The notes below the pieces were generated by a model. The model made no database searches and was not told where the DNA came from. It saw only the letters and a program-made list of their open reading frames with translations. Below are positions 18,713 through 27,152 of a stretch of 64,000 bases of DNA, piece by piece. The stretch's first letter is position 1. Each line of letters starts with the position of its first letter. The position numbers and the translations under genes are program-made. Source of the DNA: an uncultured Chloroflexus sp. (lineage in GTDB: Bacteria > Chloroflexota > Chloroflexia > Chloroflexales > Chloroflexaceae); assembly GCF_937129525.1 (NCBI RefSeq), contig NZ_CAKZNK010000127.1, forward strand, positions 19,577-83,576. Reading direction: 5' to 3'.

Positions 18713-20749
18713 TTACTCCTTATGTTCAGTCGGCAACACCAGGCGCAAGCGCCAACCGCCATCGGGCAATGGCCCAGCTTCAAAACCACCACCCAACGCC
18801 TCTACCCGCTCGCGTAACCCGATCAGGCCAAAGCTGCCACTGCCAAGATCGATCGCTGGCAAAGTGCGATCGGGTTGATCGTCATTGGTGATGGTAACGA
18901 CCACACAGTCACCTTCGGCCTTCACCTGCGCCACAATGACGCTGGCGCGAGCGTGTTTGCAAGCGTTGGTTAAACCCTCCTGGACAGCGCGGTAAATACA
19001 ATGCGCTACCGCAGCCGTCAATTGATCAAGACGCCCCTGGATGTCTAGCTCTACTCGTGACCGCGTGCTATGGGCACAATGCATGGCCAGTTGACGCAAA
19101 TCTGCTACCAGAGTCTCGCTATGCACCGGCAGGTTGGCATCAACAACGGCCAGCAAATTGCGCCAGGCGCTGTGCAACAATTCGCGACTATTCACCAGAT
19201 GATCGCGCGCGGCAACCGGATCCTCCGCTGCCAGTTCGGCTGCCAGTTGCAATTCGAGATTGATCAAGACCAGTTTGGAACCAAGATCGTCATGCATTTC
19301 ACGGGCAAGTCGCGCCCGTTCGGCAGCCACCGTTATCGCCTGGATTTCATCGGCCTGTTGTTGCATCTCGGTCTCGAGCAGCTTGACCTGTAATTCCACC
19401 TGCTGGCGGCGCTGCATCTGGTAGCGGGCCAGTAACAACGGCGCGCTGACCAACATCGCGGCGAGGATCAGGCTCACTGTTGTAGTAGGATCAATGATTA
19501 CCGGCTGCCAGAGACCGGTCAATGCCAGCAATAGTGGGAAAAGAGCGGTAAAGAGCAACCACTGCACAAGCGAGAGCCGACTGGCCATTTGCCACGCCAC
19601 CAGTAAGAAACCCCAGAGCAGGGGCAGCAGATTGGTGACAGCCGCCATCAAAGTGATAGTGAGCGTCTGTGCAGCCAGTCCGAGATGAACGAAGAGGGTA
19701 CGGCGCGCCTGTTGCGTGCAGGCACTGGCAATGATCAGTAACCCACCGAGCGCCAGTAACCAGAGTAACCCACTCGCCGAGAGCTGATGCGGCTGAAGCA
19801 TTGCCAGGCCAAGCGAGATGCTCACGAAGAGTGATGGCAAGATCCATGCCAGGACGTGGTTGGGACGTGGTGAGATCAAACTGTCGTCAAGCGCGCCGAC
19901 TGCCGCCAGTGGCGACGATAGTTTAGGTTGTTGCGGCAGATAGCGCAGCGCCAACACTGTAGAGCGCAACCGTTCGATAGCCGTTGCCGCTGTTGCGCGT
20001 GACAATTCGAGCGCCGTTTGCAAACGTCCGAGATTTGATTGAGCCGTTATGAGAGCCGAGTTCATGCTTTGCTCGGCAACAGCCAGAGCCTGTTGTATCT
20101 CATGCGTCAACAGATGTAACAACCGCTGGCGTTCTTCTTGCGCCACCCGCTGTTGAATATCGCGTAGCAACGATGAGAAGATTGCGTAGCGTTGCTGCAT
20201 CTGCTGTAACATGTACTGCATCTGCTCACGGCGATGCAGGTGACGGACGTAGATGAAGACGGCGATGATTGCGCAGGTGGCCGGAAACGCGATCGCCAGG
20301 TTACTTTGCAGCCATGCGATCAGATCGTTCGAGAGCTGATAGCGCACCAATGCCCAGATCGCCCAGATACTCACCGCCGTGATTGCCCATATCCATGGCC
20401 GGAAGAGAATGATGCCTTGCAAGACGATGATCAGGTAGAGATAGTCGATCAACGGCGCAGCGGTCAAGAGTTGCGCGCCTGCCGCCGCCATCAGTTCGAG
20501 GCCCAGCAAGACCAGTTGCCCCCAGACCGTAAGCAGGCGCAAAGGCGTTAACCAGGCCAGCCCCAACAACACACCAAGACAGGCCAGCATGCCAGCCAGA
20601 CGCGGCCATTCGGCGCGGAGCGTCGCATCACCCAATCCGCTCAAGGCAATAACCAGCGTCACCAGCGAGAGCAACCCCAGCAACGCAAGGGCAGTGCGCT
20701 GGTAGCGAAAGGTTATTGCCTGGATGAATGACGACAAGCGATGTTTCAT
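18713..20749 (-). CDS. Membrane sensor histidine kinase (HisKA_3 type) with duplicated sensor half
   Basis: 678 aa. The first ~165 residues contain about six hydrophobic segments, followed by a cytoplasmic coil with EERQRLLHLLTHEIQQAL, which resembles a DHp helix. A second hydrophobic block spans about 280-430. The active kinase core is C-terminal: LAREMHDDLGSKLVLINLELQ holds the phospho-acceptor His, EGLTNACKHA is the N box and GSFGLIGLRERVEALGGGF the G box of HATPase. This is the NarX/LiaS-type arrangement, with an extra DHp-like coil between two membrane blocks. Partner is the LuxR-type regulator directly downstream. Confidence 0.87.
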   Translation of the reverse strand: MKHRLSSFIQAITFRYQRTALALLGLLSLVTLVIALSGLGDATLRAEWPRLAGMLACLGVLLGLAWLTPLRLLTVWGQLVLLGLELMAAAGAQLLTAAPLIDYLYLIIVLQGIILFRPWIWAITAVSIWAIWALVRYQLSNDLIAWLQSNLAIAFPATCAIIAVFIYVRHLHRREQMQYMLQQMQQRYAIFSSLLRDIQQRVAQEERQRLLHLLTHEIQQALAVAEQSMNSALITAQSNLGRLQTALELSRATAATAIERLRSTVLALRYLPQQPKLSSPLAAVGALDDSLISPRPNHVLAWILPSLFVSISLGLAMLQPHQLSASGLLWLLALGGLLIIASACTQQARRTLFVHLGLAAQTLTITLMAAVTNLLPLLWGFLLVAWQMASRLSLVQWLLFTALFPLLLALTGLWQPVIIDPTTTVSLILAAMLVSAPLLLARYQMQRRQQVELQVKLLETEMQQQADEIQAITVAAERARLAREMHDDLGSKLVLINLELQLAAELAAEDPVAARDHLVNSRELLHSAWRNLLAVVDANLPVHSETLVADLRQLAMHCAHSTRSRVELDIQGRLDQLTAAVAHCIYRAVQEGLTNACKHARASVIVAQVKAEGDCVVVTITNDDQPDRTLPAIDLGSGSFGLIGLRERVEALGGGFEAGPLPDGGWRLRLVLPTEHKE

Positions 20750-20859
20750 ACCTATGAGTGTATCACATCAGGCGAAACAGGTTGATCGCATCGCCAATCG
20801 GGCACAACCCACGCAATGACTTGGGAGCGTTTACAGTTTAACGAAACGCAAGCGGCAAC

Positions 20860-23178
20860 TTACTCACCCAACGCCCGCCGCACTGCCGCTGCCACATCGA
20901 GGATGCCGGCGCCAGCCACATTGCCATCACCGCAACGGTTGCCATCAGGAGCAGCGTAGGGTCGGGCAGTTTCAAGCAAGATGCGCTCGGTTGTCACAAT
21001 ATCGCCGATCAATGTCGGGTTGGCCGACCAGATCAGGGCCACAGCCCCGGCCACGTGTGGCCCGGCCATCGAGGTGCCATCAGCCCGCGCATAACTCTGG
21101 TTGGGAAAGGCTGATAACACATCCGTCCCCGGCGCAACCAGATCGGGTTTCACTCGCTCACTGCCATCGCTCAGCACCGGCCCGACACTGCTAAACACTG
21201 CCACGTTACCATCTGCATCGAGAGCGCCGACCGTCAACACCTCATCGTAGATCGCCAATGGCGCATTGAGTGAACTACAGGCCGGCCCATCATTGCCGGC
21301 ACTGGCAACAACGAAGACACCGGCGGCCCGCAGGGCCTGCACTGCGGGCTGGAGTGAGGTCGGAGTGCATCCCTCAAGATCCTGCGGACAACCCCACGAG
21401 TTGTTGAGCACGTGAGCGCCGCGCGTTGGGTTGCCATCGCGGAATGGATCGCCATTGGGAGGGTAGGGCGCAAAGAGAAATTGCATGCAGTCGAGGTAGC
21501 GTGGCGCATTGCCGAGATTGCGAGCTAGATTGACACATCCGATCCACTGCGCATCAGGCGCAACACCAACGTTGTTCCCTAGCACCGTTGCCAGGGTATG
21601 TGTGCCATGCCCGCCAACATCGTAAGGAGCGGTTGCCCCTGTCCACGGATCGAGCCAGTGGTAGGCGTGGTCGGTTCCGCTGGCAGTGCGACCAGCGTAA
21701 GCATCGCTCAGTTCGGGATGATCGGCATCGACCCCTGAATCGGCTTGCCCGACGATGATACCGGCGCCACGCACCCCCATTGCCCACACTTCCGGCGCGC
21801 CGATCATGACCAGATTCCAGAGCGGCTCTGTCGGTGGTGATTGATCACCGCTTACCGTTATCGGCGCAACTGGCAATGGCCTTAGATGTGGCACAGGAAT
21901 CACTGTCGCCACTTCTGGCCGATTCTGCAACCAGAGCCGCAAGGGCAAATCACCCTCAACTTCGAGCGCATTGACCAGGTAATAAGGAGTGTAACGAACG
22001 CCGATCTGGTTGAGCGCAGCGCGCAGATCAGCCTGAGTAGTCATGGCGTGATCGGTCAGTCGCTGGTAAACAGCTAGCCGGCGCTGCTGATAGCTGGTCA
22101 GGGTAGATAGTTGACTGACATCGGCCTGATCACGCAGGATTACAAACAGGCGGTCACCGGTTGGCACTGCTCTCTCACCGCTGATCAACAGCGCCAATCC
22201 GGTTAATGCCGCTAATCCTGCGCCGACTATGTGAAAGCGCTGATTGGCAACCAGCAGCGCCAGCGGCGTTGCCAGGAGCGCCAGCAGCGCCTGCCCGACC
22301 GCAGCCAGGAGCGCCAGATGGAACCCTTCGGGAAAACCGCCAAAGAGCAGCAGCAGCACCAGCGCATCGGGATCGGTCAGCGCCAGCGGCACCCCAAAAA
22401 AGAACAGACCAAACAGCGCCGAAACCGGCGCCACAGCCGCAACACCGACCTGACGACCTGTGGCGAGCCAGAGCCAGCCCCCGGCTGGCGCGCTGAAGAA
22501 GAAGAGCAGAGATGCGCTATTCGGCCCTAGCGCCCGGCTTAAAATGAGCAGCAGCAGACTCAGCGTCGCTCCTTCGGCCAGCCACACCCCGGTTCCAACT
22601 TCGGCTCGCTGCCAGCTTAGCAATGGTCGCCATGCCAGCAATTGCCCACCGGCCCAGCCTACCGTCGCGCCGAGCAACAATGTCAGCGCCAGATCGAGCC
22701 ACGAACCGGGTACACCGATGGCCAGCCAGGGTAAGCTAATGATCAGACCAGTGCTGATCACAACCGGCGACCAGACAGCCCGCGCCGGTCTGCGGATAAG
22801 CCACGCAACGATGATCGCGTAGAGCAGGCTCAGGCCGAGTTGGATCAATACGATCACCTGACTCTCCGCCGACGGCAAGAAGATGGTTACTGCAAGCAAT
22901 GCCGGCAATGGGAGCGCAGCCAGCCAGCGTAACGCAGCATCGCGCGCGGTGCCGTCACTTAGCCATGCCCAGAGCGCGAATGCTACTGCGCCTATGCCAA
23001 GGCTGATCCAGACAACAATTGCCTGCCCGGTATCACCTGATCCCAGTAGACTAACGCCAAGTTCCACCAGTCGTAAAAAACCGCCGATGGTTAGCGCAAT
23101 GATCAGAATGGCGGCCAGTAGACAACCTTTTGCTTTCGAAAACCCGGCGGAAGAAGCTGTTTTATCAAATGATCCCAT
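20860..23178 (-). CDS. Polytopic membrane protein fused to subtilisin-like serine protease
   Basis: 772 aa. The first ~340 residues form roughly ten hydrophobic segments of no recognised family. Residues ~345-450 resemble an inhibitor I9 prodomain (VILRDQADVSQL...LRAALNQIGVRYTPYYLVNALEVEG). The S8 catalytic domain follows with Asp in GQADSGVDADHPEL, His in GGHGTHTLATVL, oxyanion Asn in VLNNSWGCP and Ser in DGTSMAGPHVAGAVALIWSA. The protease should face the outside. ATG 23178 (MGSFDK) is preferred to the open frame start at 23259, which would run across the purF start. Divergent from purF with an 79-bp gap. Confidence 0.82.
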   Translation of the reverse strand: MGSFDKTASSAGFSKAKGCLLAAILIIALTIGGFLRLVELGVSLLGSGDTGQAIVVWISLGIGAVAFALWAWLSDGTARDAALRWLAALPLPALLAVTIFLPSAESQVIVLIQLGLSLLYAIIVAWLIRRPARAVWSPVVISTGLIISLPWLAIGVPGSWLDLALTLLLGATVGWAGGQLLAWRPLLSWQRAEVGTGVWLAEGATLSLLLLILSRALGPNSASLLFFFSAPAGGWLWLATGRQVGVAAVAPVSALFGLFFFGVPLALTDPDALVLLLLFGGFPEGFHLALLAAVGQALLALLATPLALLVANQRFHIVGAGLAALTGLALLISGERAVPTGDRLFVILRDQADVSQLSTLTSYQQRRLAVYQRLTDHAMTTQADLRAALNQIGVRYTPYYLVNALEVEGDLPLRLWLQNRPEVATVIPVPHLRPLPVAPITVSGDQSPPTEPLWNLVMIGAPEVWAMGVRGAGIIVGQADSGVDADHPELSDAYAGRTASGTDHAYHWLDPWTGATAPYDVGGHGTHTLATVLGNNVGVAPDAQWIGCVNLARNLGNAPRYLDCMQFLFAPYPPNGDPFRDGNPTRGAHVLNNSWGCPQDLEGCTPTSLQPAVQALRAAGVFVVASAGNDGPACSSLNAPLAIYDEVLTVGALDADGNVAVFSSVGPVLSDGSERVKPDLVAPGTDVLSAFPNQSYARADGTSMAGPHVAGAVALIWSANPTLIGDIVTTERILLETARPYAAPDGNRCGDGNVAGAGILDVAAAVRRALGE

Positions 23179-23257
23179 AGCGATCCGTGTTATACTTTCT
23201 CTGTAAAAGCAAAGATGCAATCCATCCCCAAACCTGCGCGCAGGAGGATTATTTCCC

Positions 23258-24730
23258 ATGAACGATCAATCGCTTGCAAGCGTAGCTGATCGTAATGATA
23301 CCATTGCCGGCGGTAACCCCGATCCTACCAGTGGTGATGACAAACCCGGTCACGAATGTGGTATCTTTGGTATCGTTGCCGCCGACGCTGATGTTGCCCG
23401 CCTGACTTTCTTCGGCCTCTATGCCCTCCAGCACCGTGGTCAGGAGAGTGCCGGTATTGCGGTTAGCAATGGACGCAGCATTCGATACTACAAAAATATG
23501 GGCCTGGTAGCGCAAGTCTTTGATGAAGAGAAGCTGCGCCCGCTCTCCGGCTATATGGCAATCGGCCATACGCGCTATTCCACAACCGGTTCCTCGAAGC
23601 TAGAAAATGCGCAACCGTTTGTCGTTGAGAGCGCACTGGGTCCCCTGGCTGTCGGTCACAATGGTAATCTAACCAATGCCTCAGCCTTGCGCCGCGAATT
23701 GTTGCAGCGTGGCGTTGGTCTTACCAGCAGTAGCGACAGCGAGGTGATTACCCAGATGCTGGCCGGCGGCGAGGGACGAACATGGGAAGAGAAGCTGAAG
23801 GTCTTCATGGTGCGAGCGCAGGGTGCCTACTGCCTCACGGTACTCACACGCGATGCGCTTTACGCAGTTCGCGATCCGTGGGGTTTGCACCCGCTTTGCC
23901 TCGGCCAGCTTGGCGATCAGGGTTGGGTGGTTGCCTCAGAAAGTTGTGCGTTAGGTACAATCGGCGCTCAATTCGCGCGCGAGATCGAGCCAGGAGAGAT
24001 TCTCAAACTGACTCTCGATGGGCCACAGGTCATCTCACTGCAACCATCGATCCAGCGGGCAGCATGTCTGTTTGAGTATATCTACTTTGCCCGCCCCGAT
24101 AGCGTTCTGGACGGTAAGGTACTACACGCGATGCGCGTGGCCCAGGGGCGTGAATTGGCCCGTGAAGCTCCCTGCGATGCTGATGTGGTGATTGCTGTAC
24201 CCGATAGCGCTACTCCAGCGGCAATCGGGTACGCCCAGGAATCGGGGATTCCGTATTCTGAAGGTTTGATCAAGAACCGCTACATTGGACGTACCTTCAT
24301 TCAACCCGACGACCGGCTACGTCAGCTTGGCATTGCGCTCAAATTCAATGCGCTGACCGATAATCTGGCCGGTAAACGGGTAGTGCTGGTCGATGATAGT
24401 ATCGTTCGCGGTAACACAAGTGGCCCGATTGTGCGCTTATTGCGCGAGGCCGGCGCGCGCGAAGTGCATGTGCGCGTCTCATCGCCACCGATTCGCCACC
24501 CCTGTTTCCTCGGCGTGGATATGGCGACCTACCCTGAGCTGATCGCGCATCGCCTGACGATTGAAGGTATCCGGCAACATCTCGGTGCCGACAGTCTCGC
24601 CTATCTCAGCCTTGAAGGATTGATCCGCTCTACCGGTCGCGATCCCGCCACCTTCTGCACCGGCTGTTTTACCGGTCGTTATCCGGTCGAGGTGGAACTG
24701 GTTGACAAAGAGGTCTTTGAGTTGCGCTAA
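23258..24730 (+). CDS. purF: Amidophosphoribosyltransferase
   Basis: 490 aa. It makes 5-phosphoribosylamine from PRPP and glutamine, the committed step of purine synthesis. The mature N-terminus would be Cys34 in HECGIFGIV after removal of a 33-residue propeptide; this Cys is the Ntn glutaminase nucleophile. RVVLVDDSIVRGNTS is the PRPP loop. Cysteines in AACLFEYIYF, HPCFLGVDM and FCTGCFTGRYP match the four ligands of the structural [4Fe-4S] cluster in the Bacillus-type enzyme. GGAGG lies nine bases before ATG. The gene ends at a strong hairpin at 24771. Confidence 0.97.
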   Translation: MNDQSLASVADRNDTIAGGNPDPTSGDDKPGHECGIFGIVAADADVARLTFFGLYALQHRGQESAGIAVSNGRSIRYYKNMGLVAQVFDEEKLRPLSGYMAIGHTRYSTTGSSKLENAQPFVVESALGPLAVGHNGNLTNASALRRELLQRGVGLTSSSDSEVITQMLAGGEGRTWEEKLKVFMVRAQGAYCLTVLTRDALYAVRDPWGLHPLCLGQLGDQGWVVASESCALGTIGAQFAREIEPGEILKLTLDGPQVISLQPSIQRAACLFEYIYFARPDSVLDGKVLHAMRVAQGRELAREAPCDADVVIAVPDSATPAAIGYAQESGIPYSEGLIKNRYIGRTFIQPDDRLRQLGIALKFNALTDNLAGKRVVLVDDSIVRGNTSGPIVRLLREAGAREVHVRVSSPPIRHPCFLGVDMATYPELIAHRLTIEGIRQHLGADSLAYLSLEGLIRSTGRDPATFCTGCFTGRYPVEVELVDKEVFELR

Positions 24731-24770
24731 ATAAAGCGTTACCCACAGCGCGAATGGTCGCCAGCGCGCG

Positions 24771-24807
24771 ATGGCAACAGCAGTTAGAAGCACGCTGCTG
24801 TTGCCAT
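24771..24807. terminator. Bidirectional terminator between purF and amidase
   Basis: ATGGCAACAGCAG and its exact complement form a 13-bp stem around an 11-base loop, 40 bases after purF and 49 bases from the convergent end of the amidase gene. The stem can serve both transcripts; there is no long T tract. Confidence 0.6.
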
Positions 24808-24856
24808 TATCTCGTTAACCGTATCTTTTGAGTCGCTGTGCAGTCTGTTGCCTGCT

Positions 24857-26416
24857 TCAATCATCACCAACAATCCGCTGCCGGTAAGCAGGAGGCTGGC
24901 GCAAACGTGTCGCCTGCTCGAAGGAATAGGCCAGCCGGATCAGCATCGGTTCAGACCATGCGCTCCCAATAAAGTTGATGGCAACCGGCAATCCGAATGC
25001 CATGCCTGCCGGCACCGTCACTATCGGATACCCGGCGCGGGCAGCGAGCGAGCTGCTTCCACCGGGGTAGTGGTCGCCACCGATCAGGTCGATTGGCCAG
25101 GCCAGGCCAGTTGCCGGAGCCACCAGCGCATCGAGCTGCTGTTCGTATAACACCTGATCGATTGCCCGGCGCGCAGCGTCGCGACTGGCTTGCAGCGCCT
25201 GCTGATAAATCTCATCGTCGAGACCGCCGACCGCTACCGCTTGCTGGAATAGCTCCTGACCAAAGAAGCGAAGTTCTATGCCGGCATGCTGTTCGTTGAA
25301 GGCAATCAATTCGTCAAGCGAGCGTGGCGCGCGAGTGGCAGCCTGCGGATCAGGAATGCGTTCGGCAAGATAACGGTTGAGCGTTGCTTTGAATTCGTAG
25401 ATCAGCACTGTCAATTCAGCTTCACTGAAAGCCAGCAGCTCATCAGGCAACGAGACAGGATCGACCACATGCGCGCCAGCCTCGCTCATCGCCTGCAACG
25501 CAGCCGCAAATGCTTGTTCGACGTGACGACCGAATCTTGCAAAGCGCTCACTGCGGAGCACGCCGATCCGTGCGCCCCGCAAGGCATCAGATTGGAGACA
25601 GGTACGATAGTCAGGGCGCACATGCCCGACGGAGGCTGCCGTGGCCGGATCGCGTGGATCGGGGCCGGCAATGATGCCAAGCACGGTGGCAGCGTCGGCC
25701 ACACAACGAGCGTGCGGCCCGACCGTATCCTGGGTTGAACTGATCGGAATCACGCCGGCGCGACTTGTCAGGCCAACAGTTGGCTTAATCCCAACCACCC
25801 CACACAATGCCGACGGACACGAGATCGAGCCGTCGGTTTCAGTGCCGATGGCAACCACGCACATACTTGCTGCCACGGCGATGGCCGATCCCGAACTTGA
25901 ACCACAGGGACTCCGGGTCAAAACGTGCGGATTGCGCGCCTGTCCGCCGCGCGCGCTCCAGCCGCTAGACGAAGCGGTGCTGCGAAAGTTGGCCCATTCG
26001 CTCATATTAGATTTGCCGAGAATGACTGCTCCGGCGGCGCGCAGGCGGATCGCTACGGTTGCTTCGGCAGCCGGACGTGAACCGAGCAACGCCAGCGAAC
26101 CGGCGGTGGTTGCCGTGTTATCGAGTGTATCGATGTTGTCTTTCAGCAGCACAGGAATACCATGCAGCGGACTGCGTGGCCCCAGTGCATCGCGTTCCGT
26201 ATCGAGCGCAATTGCCGTTTCCAGCGCCGATGGACTAACCTCAATCACAGCGTTGAGGCAAGGCCCGGCGCGATTGAGCGCTTCGATCCGCTCAAGGCAT
26301 GCCATTGTCAAGGCTTCCGCAGTGAGGTTGCCACTTTCCATATCCGCTTGCAGCCCGGCAATGGTTGCTTCGTAGGCCATGGCTCCAATATGGCGTGTTG
26401 GATCGTGATCGGTCAT
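24857..26416 (-). CDS. Amidase-signature family hydrolase
   Basis: 519 aa. The Ser-cisSer-Lys triad is visible: Lys in IPVLLKDNIDT, the glycine-rich signature CGSSSGSAIAVAASMCVVAIGTETDGSI, and GKSNMSEWAN. Amidases of this fold hydrolyse C-N bonds in small amides or act as GatA. This is not an obvious GatA: no gatB/gatC is nearby, and the C-terminal VTVPAGMAFGLPVAINFIGSAWSEPMLIRLAYSFEQAT resembles stand-alone amidases. GGGGAGGAAAG gives ATG 26416 as start. Cytoplasmic; substrate unknown. Confidence 0.9.
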   Translation of the reverse strand: MTDHDPTRHIGAMAYEATIAGLQADMESGNLTAEALTMACLERIEALNRAGPCLNAVIEVSPSALETAIALDTERDALGPRSPLHGIPVLLKDNIDTLDNTATTAGSLALLGSRPAAEATVAIRLRAAGAVILGKSNMSEWANFRSTASSSGWSARGGQARNPHVLTRSPCGSSSGSAIAVAASMCVVAIGTETDGSISCPSALCGVVGIKPTVGLTSRAGVIPISSTQDTVGPHARCVADAATVLGIIAGPDPRDPATAASVGHVRPDYRTCLQSDALRGARIGVLRSERFARFGRHVEQAFAAALQAMSEAGAHVVDPVSLPDELLAFSEAELTVLIYEFKATLNRYLAERIPDPQAATRAPRSLDELIAFNEQHAGIELRFFGQELFQQAVAVGGLDDEIYQQALQASRDAARRAIDQVLYEQQLDALVAPATGLAWPIDLIGGDHYPGGSSSLAARAGYPIVTVPAGMAFGLPVAINFIGSAWSEPMLIRLAYSFEQATRLRQPPAYRQRIVGDD

Positions 26417-26580
26417 GCCTTTCCTCCCCGCTAAAATCGACATCTCTGGCTACGCTTTGCCCGATGAGCGTGAGAGGGAGCGATCTCCGTCCCACGCTTG
26501 CCCTTCCCCGGCGAGGTAAGGGACACCAGTGACGCAAGGGCGAGGATGGGTCACTAGCGACGCAAGAGAGTGACGCAAGG

Positions 26581-26642
26581 GCGAGATATGACGTGTGGGT
26601 GAGCCGTAAGGGCGAGATATGACGTGTGGGTGAGCCGTAAGG
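26581..26642 (+). repeat. Two tandem copies of a 31-bp unit
   Basis: Two adjacent copies containing GATATGACGTGTGGGTGAGC; each ends in GCCGTAAGGGCGA, which is also the outer arm of the palindrome that follows. The palindrome therefore seems to have grown out of, or inserted into, this unit. Confidence 0.85.
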
Positions 26643-26669
26643 GCGAATAATTATTCGCCCTTACGGCTC
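26632..26669. repeat. Perfect 38-bp palindrome
   Basis: Left arm GAGCCGTAAGGGCGAATAA is followed at once by its exact reverse complement with no loop, centred between 26650 and 26651. It would form a cruciform or hairpin. The inner part recurs at 27035-27066. Confidence 0.95.
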
Positions 26670-26720
26670 CTGGCTCCTGGCTCCTGGCTCCCGGCTCCTG
26701 GCTCCTGGCTCCCGGCTCCT
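26660..26720 (+). repeat. 7-bp tandem run (CTCCTGG / CTCCCGG)
   Basis: About seven consecutive copies of a GGCTCCTG-type heptamer, with C/T variation at one position, directly after the palindrome. Confidence 0.85.
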
Positions 26721-26751
26721 GCTGAGCACCTCGCCCTGGCACCGCACCCTG

Positions 26752-26868
26752 ACCCGTCACCCCCGCACCTCATCCTGGCCCGTCACCCTGACCCGTCACC
26801 CCCGCACCTCATCCTGGCCCGTCACCCTGACCCGTCACCCCCGCACCTCATCCTGGCACCGCACCCCG
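26752..26868 (+). repeat. 39-bp tandem repeats
   Basis: Two full copies at 26752-26790 and 26791-26829 and most of a third contain ACCCGTCACCCCCGCACCTC then ATCCTGGC. Related fragments (CACCCTGACCCGTCACCCC) continue irregularly to about 26960. Confidence 0.85.
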
Positions 26869-26973
26869 ACACTCGCCCTGGTACTCGCCCTGGCCCGTCG
26901 CCCTGGCACTCACCCTGGCCTGTCACCCTGACCCGTCACCCCCGCACCTCATCCCGGCACCGCACCCCGGCGA

Positions 26974-27027
26974 CGTCCCGGCGCCCTGACGGCGTCCCGG
27001 CGCCCTGACGGCGTCCCGGCGCCCTGA
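26974..27027 (+). repeat. 19-bp tandem repeats
   Basis: Roughly three copies of GACGGCGTCCCGGCGCCCT, the first lacking three bases. Each unit contains the self-complementary GGCGCC. Confidence 0.8.
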
Positions 27028-27034
27028 CGACGTA

Positions 27035-27066
27035 ACGTAAGGGCGAATAATTATTCGCCCTTACGT
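27035..27066. repeat. Second perfect palindrome, 32 bp, same core
   Basis: ACGTAAGGGCGAATAA is followed directly by its exact reverse complement. The GTAAGGGCGAATAA arms equal those at 26632-26669, so this is a dispersed REP- or MITE-like element rather than a local accident. Confidence 0.95.
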
Positions 27067-27152
27067 CGCACCCTTACGTCGCACCCTTACGTCGCCTGCT
27101 GAGTACATCATCCCAGCACTCGCCCTGAACCGTCGCCTGAGCCCGTCATCTA

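Larger units (their letters stand above)
26417..27152. other. Noncoding repeat field
   Basis: 736 bases with no plausible protein. It is an assembly of short direct repeats, described separately: two 31-bp copies, a 7-bp CTCCTGG/CTCCCGG run, 39-bp copies, 19-bp copies and two perfect long palindromes sharing the same 26-base core. Translated frames give only artefacts such as repeated SQEPGAR. Confidence 0.8.

Noticed and set aside
26554..26760. 68-codon frame with SQEPGAR repeats
   Set aside because: A product of the CTCCTGG tandem repeat, without RBS or plausible composition.
26752..26868. CRISPR array from 39-bp repeats
   Set aside because: Copies are directly adjacent with no unique spacers, and related fragments are irregular; it is a minisatellite.
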